Source: Papilionanthe hookeriana x Papilionanthe teres
Lineage: Eukaryota > Streptophyta > Magnoliopsida > Asparagales > Orchidaceae
Assembly: GCA_022702705.1 (NCBI GenBank)
Contig: CM040428.1
Span: 55,731,198 to 55,795,197 of the forward strand
Direction of reading: 5' to 3'
Length of the DNA: 64,000 bases
Below the pieces are notes generated by a model that saw only the letters and a program-made list of their open reading frames with translations, made no database searches and was not told the DNA's origin. A program made the position numbers and the translations under genes. Shown piece after piece: positions 49,401 through 60,172 of the stretch (within the stretch, counting starts at the first letter, position 1; every line of letters starts with the position of its first letter).

Positions 49401-52400
49401 TCATCACATGAAAATGGTAAGTGTGGCACACTGCTTGGACTATCCATAGTGCATGCTATTTTGCATTGTTTCCATTTATGCACTAAATACATAAAAGATA
49501 GGTTTAACTGGTACAACATAGTTTGAATAGTTGATAAACATCCATTACAGAATAGAGATGACAAATTAGTAATCTTTCCTGTAAAGGCCACCCACCTTTC
49601 GCATCTTATTTTCACACATAGGATTAATTGGTGCAAAAGAAAATTTTACCGAAATTGGTGAGATGGTTAACGTGAGCTAGGGTTTTCTTAAATTTAATGT
49701 TGATGGTTAAAGGATAACCCATGTATTGTTGCCGGTGGTGGGATCTTATGCTTGGAAAATCTATAGATATTATTTATAATTCTTTGTGAATTAAATGATA
49801 GGCTAAGCGGGATTAAATTTCGTCATATGTAAAATTTTCATATTAAGAATGATTCAATATTTGTTACAAATCTAGTTTCTCAATATTAATTCTCTTAAAT
49901 AGAAGTTCTACCATATCTTTAAAAATATAAAACAAATTTTAAAGATAAATTATGCTCAGTGCTCATACACCTAGGGAGGATGTCAATTGTGTTACTAATT
50001 ATCTCAAAAAGAAAATATATTCTTTTCCCCAAAATATATTTCTAAATAAAATAATATTTTTTCACCCCACATCCTCACATGCACTCTCCCGAAGAAATCA
50101 TTGTAATTGCCATAGAGATTCATAGTATGAAGGGGTTCAATCAATTATGTTGATATGTCTCTCCTCTTGCCATGGGTTTGATCCCACCAATGAACCTTAT
50201 TAGTTTAGTAAGTCCCACCTAGCTTGGAACGGAAATGCAGCTAGGTTTAGAGGACGGTCCCCTACAGTACAGGAGCACTACACCCAATGTAGAAAGATTC
50301 CATATCTCCTCCACCTGCTAACAACTCCAGTCAACAAGACCATGGCATCTCATGGTATTTGATTATCCAATCACTTCCTTCACAAGGTCTAAAAATCAGA
50401 ATCACATTTCTTGAAAGAAATTTATCTTAAACTATATCATTTTGGTAAATCAAGTTATCTTGCTATTTAACAAGGGTAAAAAATTTTCAAATTTCCATTT
50501 GAATGCCAACGAAAAACTTTTCAAATCTAAAATCAAAAGGTATTAAAACCCCTTTCACTAACATAAATCATTGATTACACGAAAATTAAAATTTAAATAA
50601 AGGAAGTCATCTGAATTACCTGTGGCATGCCACCCTAAAGCAGAATAAGGACTAATAGCCTTCAATTTTGAGATGCAAACCTCAGCATCCCTCCAATTGG
50701 ACATGCTTGTATAAGCAGTAGCCAGATCATACCAAGCTCCCATTTCTAATTTTCTATCTACCTCAGCATTCTGCCAAAAAAAAAAGTGACTTTTAAAGTA
50801 AAATTCATGAAGGTACGTTTGAATAAATAAAAGAATAATGGGAGAAGGTTAGTCATGTAACCTTTGAAGACTTCGTTTGAAAAGCCAAATTTTTATTCCG
50901 AAGTCGGATCACTGCAAGAAGATTAGTATACGTCTCCACCGCTTTCTGTAATTGCCCTCGCGCAATCTGGATTCTCGCTTTGGTTCGAAGAAGTTCGCCC
51001 TGGCTCCATTTTCCTGTCTGGTCAATGGCAGCATTAACAATCGTCTCGGCATCAACAAACCTCTTCTGCCCCGATAATATTCGAGCAACAAGAATCCAAC
51101 TCTTCACATTCGACCCAGCTTCCAATTTCAATAGCTGTTTAGCATAACCGAGTGCAACATCCAACTTCCTCTGCTTCGCATTTTCTAAGCTGAGGTGATA
51201 TATCACTCTGCAGTCTTTTACTTGCATAAATTTCACAGCTTTTTCGAGCGCCTGGAGAGCTTCTTCCTCTTTAGCAACTCTTTCGGAATCAGAAGCGGAG
51301 AAACTCGCCTGAGCTGAAAGAGAGATGCCTAGTAATAAATTGGCAATACTTTGAAGTGATTCGCACCTTCCATCCAAAGTAGCGAGCGTCCTGTGTGAGA
51401 AGGATGAACCTTCTTCCGCATAAGCTCTGTTCTCCCCGCAAATTTTGGAAGCTAGTAAGAGTGCTTTAATAGAGTTAGGACCCTCCCTATCACTGAAAAT
51501 CTTTTTCAGCAGGTTCAAAGCAGTCAAACTTTCGCCGTCTCCAAGATAACATAACCCAAGTTTATAATATCTTTCGTTTCGATCGAGAATGCCTGGAAGC
51601 AATTCCTCGAACCGATTCGCGAGAGGTTTTAGCTGGCCTGAGATTGACAACGCAAAAGTAAGATGCTCGATTATTGATGGATCCCATTCAGCTTTCTTCT
51701 CATTGAAATCACTCAAGAGAAGCATTAAGAGAATGATGGCCTCCTCCAAATTGTTCTTAGGAGCGAAGTAATCATCCATTTGAGATTGCTGAGTAGGCGG
51801 ACTTGAATCACAGCCCCCATAAAGAAGAAAAATTGCAAACTCTTTCCGTATCTTTCCAATGCTCAGGGGTTCAAGGTTCCACTTTCCAAGAAGAGCCCGA
51901 CGATATGATGAAATGGCTCCATGAGAATTATCAGACATTTTCCACAACTCTGGAAGTAATTCAACAGATTTGCAGACTGTGTCGTGCAATCTACATCCTC
52001 TTCTAAAAATTGTAGGCAAACCATTCGGTGCTGCAGATTCAACAATATCCAGAATCGAATTGCAGGTTCGTGCTGCTTCTGTAGAGATTCAGCAAAATAA
52101 ATTCACTACAAAATCTATTCCATTCAGACATTAGTTGTTCAGATTGAAAATATACTTCAGTAGTCAACGAATAAGAAAAGGAAAATTTACATAAATACCA
52201 CTTAGTTCCTATGTATTTACATATCTAACAGCTAAACTTCAATTTTTACATATTTGTCACCTTACCTATGCCTAAAAAGGCATAGTCACTCTTTAAAAGT
52301 TAAAATAGCAGTATTTTTTATGTGATAAAAAATACTTGGGTGATCTAAATGTAAAAAGTAAAATTTAGGTGTTAGACATGTAAATACATAGGAATTGGGT

Positions 52401-54568
52401 GGAATGTATGTCAATGCCTCCAAAAAAAAATATCAACTATCAGAATACATATTGAGGGTTAGATGGAGTTCAGGAGTGCATCTATGAGAGAAAGTAAACC
52501 ATTGTAGCCTTTCACTCAGGAGAAAACCATAAACACTTGTTATTGTATTTGCAACAATAAGATTACTGAATATAGGTGTATTAATCTAGATAACTGCCTC
52601 TAAACTATTCAAACTGAGATGTAGAGAAATTATGAGTACTTAATTAAGATTATTTCAATATAGTTAACCGACCATTAGTATAAATAAACAAATAAAAAGT
52701 CAACCCCAAAATCAATAACTTGCGCAGAATAATAAGTATTGAACACGCATCAAAGTATATAGTATATAAGAACCTTAAATATTTTAGAAAGTACATGTTA
52801 ACAATTTAACATAATAAAAAGTGACCATTAGTATAAATAAACAAATAAAAAGTCAACCCCAAAATCAATAACTTACGCAGAATAATAAGTATTGAACACG
52901 CATCAAAGTATATAGTATATAAGAACCTTAAATATTTTAGAAAGTACATGTTAACAATTTAACATAATAAAAAGTAATAAAATATGCAATGCATCAAAAA
53001 ATATATTAACAACCTGATATCAAATTATGAAATAAGAAGTGTTATACAAAAATCAAAGTAAAATAAGATATTAGAATAAAAACTAACAAGATAACAATTC
53101 GAAAAAGATTTAAACAATAAGTCTCAATCGCAGTCCTACCGTCCAACGTGAAAGGAAGAACATGACAATTAATTAGCTACCAAGATTAGAATTTCTAAAA
53201 TTAAAAATTCTCGTTACTCTCAACAGCCAATGGATGTTCGTTAAAATCAAAGTTAAAATGAATTACTTTCTTCCCCACCTCATCATTAATTGTTTGATCT
53301 CAATCATCTTCATCTTTGATAATCAATAATAATAAAAAAACAGTAATTAAAGTTTAAAATAATAACCATATTGATGGCTAAAATTTAGATACCTAAATCT
53401 TAACTTTTCATTTTATTTATTTTTGGTGTGTTACATCAACTTGTGTAGATTATATCCACATTGAAGAAATCAACATTAAAATGTTGTTGTAAATAGGATG
53501 GAATAACTTCACTATCATCATCCATAAATATTTCATCATCTAATGACATGTTCTTATAAATTAAAAGTTCGTCGTTATTGTTTAAAACTTTTTTTTAGTT
53601 TTCAATCATTTAATCTCTTATTATATATTATGTAAAACAAAGAATTCATTCTTAAATGAAGTTAAGCAATTTCTTCTTGTTTGGTATGAACTCGAGCATA
53701 TATACTCCAATTCTGCTCACAGTCATATGACAAACAATGTAAGGAAAACAAAAACGTGAGAGCTGAGAGGAGAGGGGATCAATTGTGAAACTGCAAGCAA
53801 GTTGCATGACGGGTGGTGGAGCATGAGGGAGAAATAATAAATGCATTTTAATTTTTAATATTCTTTTACTTTTTATATTAAAAAAGCTTAACCCTGAATA
53901 ATATGAGGTGCATGCCTCACACATCTTGAGGCACACAACTCATAAACTTTAAGGAGGGAAGTGCCTCATAATATATGAGTATGCGTCACACTAAAGTCCA
54001 TGAGGCATATGAATCATGGCAAAATTGCTCCAGAAAATTGAGGAAATTCCATAAGAAAACCGTCTCACGATGAAGTTGCTCAAAAAGTGTTGACACGTAT
54101 ATGAAATTGTGCAATTTAAAATAATAATCATAGCTTATATGCAGTTCTCCTATAGGGAGTACCAATAGAATAAAAAGATAATTAAAGAGAAATGCTTGGG
54201 ATTAAATGATGTGTAAAGTAAGCTCAAAAACATACAACTATCAAAAATATAATACAACATAAAAGAAGGGGGAAAAAACATATAAAATGCCAACAAAATT
54301 ATTTTCAGGGTTTACCTACAAATTTGCCGAGTTCATTGAGTGCCCTTGCTTTAAGAAATAAAGCCTCCATAAGTAAACTAACTGCGTGTATTGACATGAG
54401 TGGTGCATTCCCATGTAACTTTGACTTATGATGACGCTCCATTCTTCTAGCAATAGAGATCTTAATTTTAGGTGTTATTGCAGCAATATCAATTCCATCA
54501 AATACATGAAGTGCAGCCTCTATGTTTCCTCTTTGATACTCCAACCTTCCAAGCAAGGCTCTTGCCTC
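34064..54568 (-). CDS. NPGR-type TPR, calmodulin-binding protein (No Pollen Germination Related family), N-terminus missing
   Basis: Four exons on the minus strand: 54568-54316, 52078-50862, 50770-50620 and 34377-34064. All junctions are GT-AG. The lengths total 1935 nt, exactly 644 codons plus a TGA stop, with split codons restored at each join (for example FV-E-AARTC and ATG-Q). The sequence matches the plant NPG1/NPGR family: 'EARALLGRLEYQRGNIEAAL', 'VFDGIDIAAITPKIK', 'ILDIVESAAPNGLPTIFRR', 'GAWYDLATAYTSMSNWRDAE' and 'ESFQAAAILEES'. These proteins are TPR-rich and soluble. The family is known for calmodulin binding and a role at the plasma membrane and cell wall in pollen and other cells; that role is family knowledge. 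Family members are about 700-740 residues, so one N-terminal exon is missing. It was not found between 54.6 and 64 kb and may lie beyond the right edge. The last intron is 16,242 bp and full of transposons, yet the frame is intact. Confidence 0.88.
34650..36110 (+). mobile_element. Ty3/gypsy gag-protease remnant in the NPGR intron
   Basis: 'YAFYQDQNYIADGICRHIKN' and 'IRIEKLKEFIWL' (about 35200-35310) match the gag C-terminal segment of plant gypsy elements (YCxFHxDHGHxTxDC..LKxEIE..IRxGxLKEF), with the zinc-knuckle cysteines mostly lost. After a Tourist MITE the phrases 'IIIFPITWEGD', 'TQFIIV' and 'PTTYNVTFEWPLLNIFRVAI' (about 35870-36015) match the region after the protease that reads FxVVxxPTAYNxILGRPxLNxxRAVxST. 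Stops are frequent. Confidence 0.72.
35394..35529. mobile_element. Tourist/Harbinger MITE, 136 bp
   Basis: Terminal inverted repeats are 'GGGTGCGTTTGGGG' on the left and, read inverted from the right, 'GGTTATGTGTGGGGCAACTT'. It is flanked by TTA at 35391-35393 and 35530-35532, the PIF/Harbinger target site. It splits the gypsy remnant between gag and protease. Confidence 0.85.
36120..37680. other. Degenerate sequence, possibly further retroelement relic
   Basis: No clear motif. Near 37443-37500, 'gggtctcaaaccctggctg' followed by 'gttgtgttaggtagttgaca' resembles common plant SINE or tRNA-like debris, but I could not delimit it. Confidence 0.35.
39180..39662 (-). CDS. GRF-type zinc-finger protein with C-terminal membrane segment (transposon cargo)
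   Basis: The minus-strand frame reads 'MRCGLPSLILTSRKEHSYGR' and 'RLYGCSRWGQGPEDCKFFRW'. This has the Cys-x-Cys/Gly..., GRRxYxC and CxFFxW spacing of the GRF zinc finger (plant At4g04775-like small proteins). The first Cys of the usual CxCG pair reads Arg. It ends in a hydrophobic segment 'VIVLLIILSCYFFFLFRF', a predicted membrane anchor. The true start is uncertain because an intron probably joins the first residues: an AG acceptor-like site lies near 39605. GRF domains bind nucleic acid in other proteins, but the role of these small plant proteins is not known to me. Confidence 0.65.
   Translation of the reverse strand: MQIFHYSIIQMIVKHIKYLQEDELQVCNEVRASIMRCGLPSLILTSRKEHSYGRRLYGCSRWGQGPEDCKFFRWVESTSVTTLSQPNTVAGGSMGSQDQDIASSSAASHSNKFAPTIVPSETDNDSRDVLLHYKMNVVIVLLIILSCYFFFLFRFHETYY
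40222..40264. repeat. (TA)n microsatellite
   Basis: About 43 bp of TA inside the Harbinger-type element. Confidence 0.92.
40400..41960. repeat. Internal direct duplications within the Harbinger-type element
   Basis: About 165 bp at 40405-40570 recurs at 41556-41715 (for example 'gccaacaacttctccatgta'). About 75 bp at 40590-40665 recurs at 41800-41873 and partly at 41895-41955 ('gcaagtaaaagagcatttaa'). 'cacaaccagcggttgcccta' occurs at about 41241 and 41505. Confidence 0.85.
42628..42929. mobile_element. Tourist/Harbinger MITE, 302 bp
   Basis: Left end 'GGAATTGTTTGGAGCAGCTG'. The right end inverted is 'GGGTGCGTTTGTGACGATAG'. TTA lies at 42625-42627 and 42930-42932. The interior is rich in 'gcagctgc'-like motifs. 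It interrupts the L1 relic. Confidence 0.8.
43428..43470. repeat. (TA)n microsatellite
   Basis: About 43 bp of TA. Confidence 0.92.
43475..44309. other. AT-rich stretch without recognised feature
   Basis: Rich in 'atcatcatta' and 'accattat' runs; no exon or transposon motif was recognised. Confidence 0.45.
44995..45750 (+). other. C/T-rich leader-like tract of family G copy 2
   Basis: About 750 bp of 'ctcgcctcc', 'ctcccag' and 'cgaccga' phrases with few purine runs. Several overlapping frames on both strands are open only because of this composition. The matching segment in copy 1 is the inverse of about 29600-29860. CT-rich leaders are common just downstream of plant LTR promoters. Confidence 0.55.
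46500..46760 (+). repeat. Imperfect TTGTTTGG-type short repeats
   Basis: 'gttgtttg' and close variants occur about ten times in 260 bp ('gctgtttggag', 'gttgtttggtg', 'gttgtttgat', 'gttgtttgac' and others). Confidence 0.6.
49375..50560. other. Intronic stretch; possible tRNA-like SINE debris
   Basis: Within the NPGR intron. At about 50145-50200, 'cctcttgccatgggtttgat' followed by 'cccacc' resembles a pol III B-box, suggesting a decayed SINE. Nothing else was recognised. Confidence 0.35.
50620..50770 (-). CDS. NPGR-like gene, penultimate exon
   Basis: 151 nt: 'NAEVDRKLEMGAWYDLATAY' through 'ALGWHAT' plus one nucleotide. A polypyrimidine-rich acceptor (a run of T, then 'ggcag') precedes it, and the donor 'gtaattc' opens the 16-kb intron. 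Confidence 0.9.
50862..52078 (-). CDS. NPGR-like gene, large central exon
   Basis: 1217 nt encoding about 405 residues with helical TPR-like repeats. Examples are 'ALLLASKICGENRAYAEEG', 'EALQALEKAVKFMQ', 'LDVALGYAKQLLKLE' and 'ARGQLQKAVETYTNLLAVI'. It opens with 'AARTCNSILDIVESAAPNG', characteristic of the family. Its frame is uninterrupted. Confidence 0.92.
52185..52422. mobile_element. MITE family A copy in NPGR intron
   Basis: Left arm 'tttacataaataccacttag' and right arm 'taaatacataggaattgggt', about 237 bp. It lies about 110 bp upstream of the large NPGR exon (minus strand). Confidence 0.87.
52670..52975. repeat. Tandem duplication, 2 x 153 bp
   Basis: 52670-52822 and 52823-52975 are nearly identical. 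I see a single difference ('cttgcgcag' versus 'cttacgcag'), so the duplication is recent. It lies in an NPGR intron. Confidence 0.95.
54316..54568 (-). CDS. NPGR-like gene, first visible exon
   Basis: Starts after a 'ggtag' acceptor with 'EARALLGRLEYQRGN', the conserved N-terminal TPR-like segment. It ends at the donor after 'ELGKFV' plus one nucleotide. It is 253 nt, phase 0 at its start and phase 1 at its end. Confidence 0.88.
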
Positions 54569-54599
54569 CTACCAAAATAAAAAAAATGAAAAAAATTAG

Positions 54600-57200
54600 A
54601 AGGAGCTCAGTACAGACTTACATTTTCATAGTACATTTAGAAATATAGAGAATAATTTGCACTCTGCATGCAGCCATGCAAATCTATATTATTAATTTTT
54701 TTCAACTAAATTGCACTTGAATAATACATGATCCAAGATCAATTAAATGAAATTAGTAACCAAATTCTATGAATTCATGATGAATTCAATCCTTCCCTTA
54801 TTCAATTCAAAAGATATAAACTAACCACTTACCCTCCCCTTTTGCCAAGCAAATTTTGCCACAAAAATTAAGGGATTTGTTTGGGATCATTTTTTTTAAT
54901 ATATATTTTGTATTTGTTTTTGTTTTTGTTTTTATTTTAAAAACATGTCTGTTTAGTACATTTTTGCATGTTTTCTTTTGTTTCTAAAAACAAATTAGTT
55001 TGTTTTTAAAAACACTCAAAACATCTTAAAGTTATTTTGATTGTATTTAAAAACAATTAAACATGTTATAACATATCAAACATATTTTATTTTAAGTAAA
55101 AAAAAACAAAATAGAAGTAAAAAAATTGAAAAACAAAAACCAAAAGTGATCATAAACGTCCCCTAAGCTTCTTCCCAGTTCTCTTTTGTTTCATGATGTT
55201 TTTAGGCGCATTCTTTGAATTATGCAACCACCAAAGTAACATTATTAGCAGCGAAAAATTGGACAGAGCATGTAGAGAAAGAAGGGAACACTATTTCATT
55301 TTATTCCAATTAACCCTAGTTGAATGGTTGGGTATAAATAAAGAGATGAAGGCACCTAACCTAGCAAGGATGCAAGCAGAAAATTACAACGCAAAAACAT
55401 AGAAAACTAACAGCCGAAAATCACAGCCAAGCAGGGAAGCATTTTGTACTAGTAATTATACAATAAATTCTTTGTTGGAAATCCTCAAGTGAAAAGTCAT
55501 TAAAAGAATTTTTCTTAATACCTTCGAACACTTCCCCTCAAGCTAAATTAAGGTTTCTAAACAAAGCACTACGACGACGCTATGATTCCATCTCAAGCGT
55601 CCTTGAGATGTGGAACGCCTGTTGCACACCACCGTCACGGGTGAAAAAGCGAGCAAGAAGCACGAGTGAGAAGTGTCCGCATTCAATTTTGGTTTAGTTC
55701 CAATTTGTTTCAGTCAAATCAAATTTTATTAAGGAGCTGTTAGGTTTGTTGAAAAGGAAATGCAATGTAAAAGTAATATATTATATTTGAAATAATTTAA
55801 AGTTCTTTGATTCAATGTAAAATAGATTCAATGAATTCAATGTAAAATAAGGCCAACGTCAGAGAAGGCGGCAGATATCCTTACTAATACTCTTCAATAA
55901 TCACAATTTGACAACATTACTTTGAAACAAAGAAATATTTAACTCCTGTCATCGTTCACCAGCCACACTGAGAATGCCAGTTACTCCCAACATTGTGGCA
56001 TGCGCTAATGCCTCATGCCAATACCTCTTTCACCTTCCAAATGAGCCCATCAGCTGCCTCTTTGCCTTCCATACAAGATCCTTGGTATAAATTATCCACT
56101 ACTTTAAAAGAAATGGGTTTATTTACTAAATTCATCCCCAAATTTATTGTAAACAAATATGTTACATTTTCCACTCTTTATTGGGATGGTCATGAGCTGA
56201 TTTAATTTTTTGATCTCTCTTCCTATTCTAGACTCAAAAGTTAGACTATAAATATTACACCTTTTCTACTTAATGGAACATGGAAGTATGTAGTATTTTC
56301 CGGTCATATTTCTTGATAAAAAATCCATAAATCCCCTTCATCACTGATCTTTCCCTAAAAGACATTTAAAGAAAAAAATTGTCTTCCAAAAAAAACTATA
56401 TCCATTGATCCAAACCTTTTTTACCTCTTAAAAAGTTTAACCCCTAGTTGGCACTATAACAAGAAAAAATACATTTGAAAGCTCTTGGAACAAGTTTGTT
56501 CTATTGAGCTCATGGGTGTGAACAAAGGAGGCAAATCAATAATACTTTTATAGGTAGGTCACTAGTGTAAAAAGTTCAGGGAAATATTTAGATAAAACAA
56601 TTACTAAAATTTAAATATTGGTAGAGTATTGATTTAACTATATTGGGAATGTTCTTAAAACCCTTCTCAGTATAGAAAAATCCAATGCCTACAAAAGTAA
56701 TTAATCAGCACTTGAGTTGAAGATTATAAGAACGATAAAGACCCCAAATGCCATTTTGTGCAAGAATAAAATATTTGGTATCTTTATAGAGATTTGGTTA
56801 AAATACAATAGTTTGATATTTGGCTAATTGACAAACTTTACATTGAAGCATATAATTATTCTTAGATTACAAGATAATTTTAGAGTTAATTTTGATGGCC
56901 CCAATTCTAGCTATGGGACATAAGCAACCTTTCACATGATCAAAAGCTCGCATCAATAATCCAAGAATTTTTCTCCCACTGTACAATTTAGAGCTGAAGG
57001 ATATGATTTTCTCTTTTTTTGGTATGAAGATTATGTACAGACTGACAATGCTCAATACTGAAGTTGTTATTGCTTAAGAATTCGCCAATATTTTGAAAGG
57101 ATGACCCAATGTTGGTTTGGAAAGCAATGGATATTCTTGAAACCCATTTTGCTTGGATTTGTCACAACTAGTTTGTTTAACATGCAATTCCCAGCAGGTT
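54600..57200. other. Stretch without recognised gene
   Basis: Expected to contain, or lead to, the missing N-terminal exon of the NPGR-like gene on the minus strand, but I could not see one. Short frames at 55193-55402 and 55993-56205 resemble nothing known to me. Confidence 0.4.
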
Positions 57201-57224
57201 TCTTACCTATGATTAGTTTTTTTT

Positions 57225-57400
57225 TCTTCGAACAGTTCGTGTTCGGTTCGTCTAGGAGTTCGTGTTCGATTCGTTTGATAAGTAAACGAGACGAACACGA
57301 ACAATTTTTTTTCGTTCGGTTAGTTAAACGAACCAAGCACGAACAGTGATACGTTCGTTCGTGTTCGAATCGTTATTGTTCGAAATATAAAACAATTTAA
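57225..57400. mobile_element. Decayed palindromic hAT-like fragment
   Basis: Alternating 'gttcgtgttcg' and 'cgaacacgaac' phrases form inverted repeats, as in 57611-57797, but termini are not defined. Confidence 0.45.
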
Positions 57401-57610
57401 AATAAATTTTATAAATTATAATATATAATAAATTAATGATAATAATATATTAATATAATATATTAGTAATATACTAACATAGATAATATATGTTTATATA
57501 ATACAAGTTATATAATTAAAATAATAATATACTAACATAGATAATATATGTTTATATAATACAAGTTATATAATTAAAATAATATATTATTTATATATAT
57601 ATATTAATAT

Positions 57611-57797
57611 TAGGGCTGTCAACTGGCTCGTCATTCGCGAACAACTCGTGTTCGACTCGTTCGTTAAGAAACGAACACGAACAATTTCAAACACGAGCTT
57701 ATTTCAAACAAACTAAATTTCAAACAAACTAAATTTCAAACAAACCAAATACGAATACAAGCTCTATTCGTTCGTGTTCGGTTCGTTTACACCTCTA
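57611..57797. mobile_element. Non-autonomous hAT-like MITE, 187 bp
   Basis: Begins 'TAGGGCTGTCAACTGGCTCG' and ends 'GTTCGTTTACACCTCTA', whose inverse is 'TAGAGGTGTAAACGAAC'. The interior is rich in inverted 'cgttcgtgttcg' and 'cgaacacgaac'. The 8-bp flanks are AT-rich and do not match perfectly. The termini are of the plant hAT type seen at 20073. Confidence 0.65.
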
Positions 57798-58049
57798 TAT
57801 ATTACCCTCTTTTGGGAGAACATTCTTTGAATCTCTTCTATGCACACCACGGTAAAAACTTCTTCAATCAATGGTAATAGTAAGATCTTTATATCATCCC
57901 GAGAATTTCAATAAGGTATGTTGAGAGTTGCAACAAAGACACATATCCAAGTTTTATCCGCACCATAATCATGTATTTTCCAACATATTTGTTGAACCAA
58001 TCAATTAACTCAAACATGTCCACCCCTTGCCCAATTTTTTTAAGAGCCA

Positions 58050-58317
58050 TGTAATAAGCTATTAGAAGTTATTAGTATTGATTTATTTCCTTTCCGACTA
58101 TTTCCTATTTATGTTAGAAACTATTAATATTGATTTATTTTCTTTCCAGTTAATTCCTAATTTGTGCATTTCTTATTGTTTTTTTTCTTTGTATCTCCAA
58201 GTAATTATTAGGAATTAATTAATTGTAATATTGGAGATATATATGTAAAATGTAAACTGCACTTATACCCTCTTTCATATCAATAACATTATTCCGCTGA
58301 ACTTCTCAAAACCTACA
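58050..58317 (+). repeat. 5' LTR of copia-like element
   Basis: TG at 58050, CA at 58316-58317. It shares 'ttagtattgatttatttcct' and 'ttaattgtaat' with the 3' LTR. Confidence 0.7.
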
Positions 58318-58732
58318 TGGTATAGAGTCTCCAATGGAGGAGATGAAAGGTCTGTTTGGGGCAGCTGCAGTTTATTTAGCTTATCCAGATAAGCAATTTA
58401 TCCTGATAAGCTGCTGATCAACAGCTGATCCGGATAAGTTAGCTGACAGTTTGATTAGTGCATTTGAAAAACAACTGATTTGCAATTATTTCTAAATAAA
58501 TGATCATTCTGCCCCTGTGCATTATTTCTATTAATGATGGATAAATGACTATTTTGGATAATCACATAATTTATAAAAGTACGAAAAATAAAAACTTCGT
58601 TTATTTTAAAATTAAAGTGTGTGAATCCTCTATGAGACTAAGAATTTGTGTACTATTTTAACACTTTTATAAATTAATGAACAAGAACAACAACATATAA
58701 ATTAGTTTAAAGAAATAAATTTTTGAAGATAT

Positions 58733-59846
58733 ATTATGGAGAAGTTCAGAGATAATAAGGAGGATCTACATTTGATTTTTATTGATTTAGAAAAAGCTTA
58801 AGATAAGGTTCTAAGAGATATCCTTTGGAGAGTTCTTGAGAAGAAAGGTGTTGATATGACTTATATTCAAATCATTAAAGATATGTATACTAGAGCTGTT
58901 ACTTGTGTTCGAATTGAAGGAGGATTGACAAAATATTTTCCTATTTCTGTTGGATTACATCAGGGATTAGCTTTAAGCCCATATATTTTTGCTTTAGTTA
59001 TGGATGGTCTTACTGGTCATTTACAGGACAATGTACCTTGGTGTATGCTTTTTGCTGATGATATCGTTCTCGTGGAAAAGACGAGAAAAAATCCAGGAAA
59101 AACTTAAACTATGGAGGTCTACACTGTTTTCTAAGGGGCTTCATTTGAGTAGAACTAAAATTGAATACATGGAATGTAATTTTAGTAGTAGTAGCTCTAG
59201 TGACAGAAGTGTAACTTTGCGCGATCAAATTATTAAAAGGTGTGAACGATTTAAATATCTCGGGTTTGTTATTCAAAGCAATAGTGATATAGATGGGGAT
59301 GTTAATAGTAGAATTCAAGTGGGTTGGCTAAAGTGGAGGAATGCTTCAGGCCTTTTGTGTGATAGAAAAGTACCACTTAGACTGAAAGGAAAATTTTATA
59401 AGACGGTGGTGAGACCTGCAATGCTCTATGGCGCTTAACTTTGGCCTTTAAAAGAGAGACATAATACTAAGTTAAGTGTTGCCGAGATGAGAATGATTAG
59501 GTGGATGAGTGGCTTTACACTTAGAGACAAAATGTGAAATGATTATATCCGTGATAGGGTTGGTGTAGCTCCTGTGGCAGACAAAATTACATAGGCGTCT
59601 TTGATGGTTTCGTCATATTCAACGTCGACCATCTGACAATCCGATTAGGAGAGTAGATGTTTTAGAGTCGACTAATATTAAGAAAGGCAGAGGTAGACCG
59701 AGGAAGACTTGGGCTAATTGTATAAAAAAATGTTCTTAATATATTAGAACTAACTAAGAATATTACTCTAAATATGACACAATGGAGAAAAATGATTCAT
59801 GTAGCCGAACCCACGTAGTGGGATTAAGGCTTTATTGTTGTTGTTG
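58733..59846 (+). mobile_element. RTE-clade LINE, 5'-truncated
   Basis: Reads 'MEKFRDNKEDLHLIFIDLEK', 'GLALSPYIFALVMDGL', 'CMLFADDIVLVEK', 'FKYLGFVIQSNSDIDGDVNS', 'YKTVVRPAMLYGA' and 'AEMRMIRWMSGFTLRDKM'. These are the plant RTE reverse transcriptase and C-terminal signatures. The catalytic FADD is intact, but there is a frameshift near 59080 and several stops. It ends with 'gtgggattaaggctttattg' and (TTG)n, the RTE 3' tail. Confidence 0.92.
58856..59438 (+). pseudogene. RTE reverse transcriptase, two overlapping frames
   Basis: The first frame runs to 59107 through the FADD motif. The second (59004-59438) picks up 'REKIQEKLKLWRSTLFSKGL' and carries the thumb region to 'RPAMLYGA'. A one-frame shift between 59070 and 59090 breaks the protein. 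Confidence 0.85.
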
Positions 59847-59932
59847 ATTATGATTGTCGTAGTTCAAAATTTTAAATTATATTAAATGCCCAAACTATTT
59901 TATTATTTTTGGGTGGGGAGATATCCCGAGGG

Positions 59933-60172
59933 CATGGCATTTACATACATACCACCCAATTCTAAGTTATTAGTATATTTAAAATCTAAATTTTACATTT
60001 TACATTTATAACATCCAAATATTTAATATTATATTAAAAATGTCACTATTTAATTTGTTTAAAAAGTCATAATAAATATTTTTAAGATGACACATATATA
60101 AAAGTAGAAGTTTAGGTTAGAAATGTAAATGCATAGGTATTTGGTGGTAGGTATTTAAATCTTCACTTCTTT
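59933..60172. mobile_element. MITE family A copy
   Basis: Left arm 'ggcatttacatacataccac' and right arm 'ggtaggtatttaaatcttcac', inside the Harbinger-type element. Confidence 0.8.
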
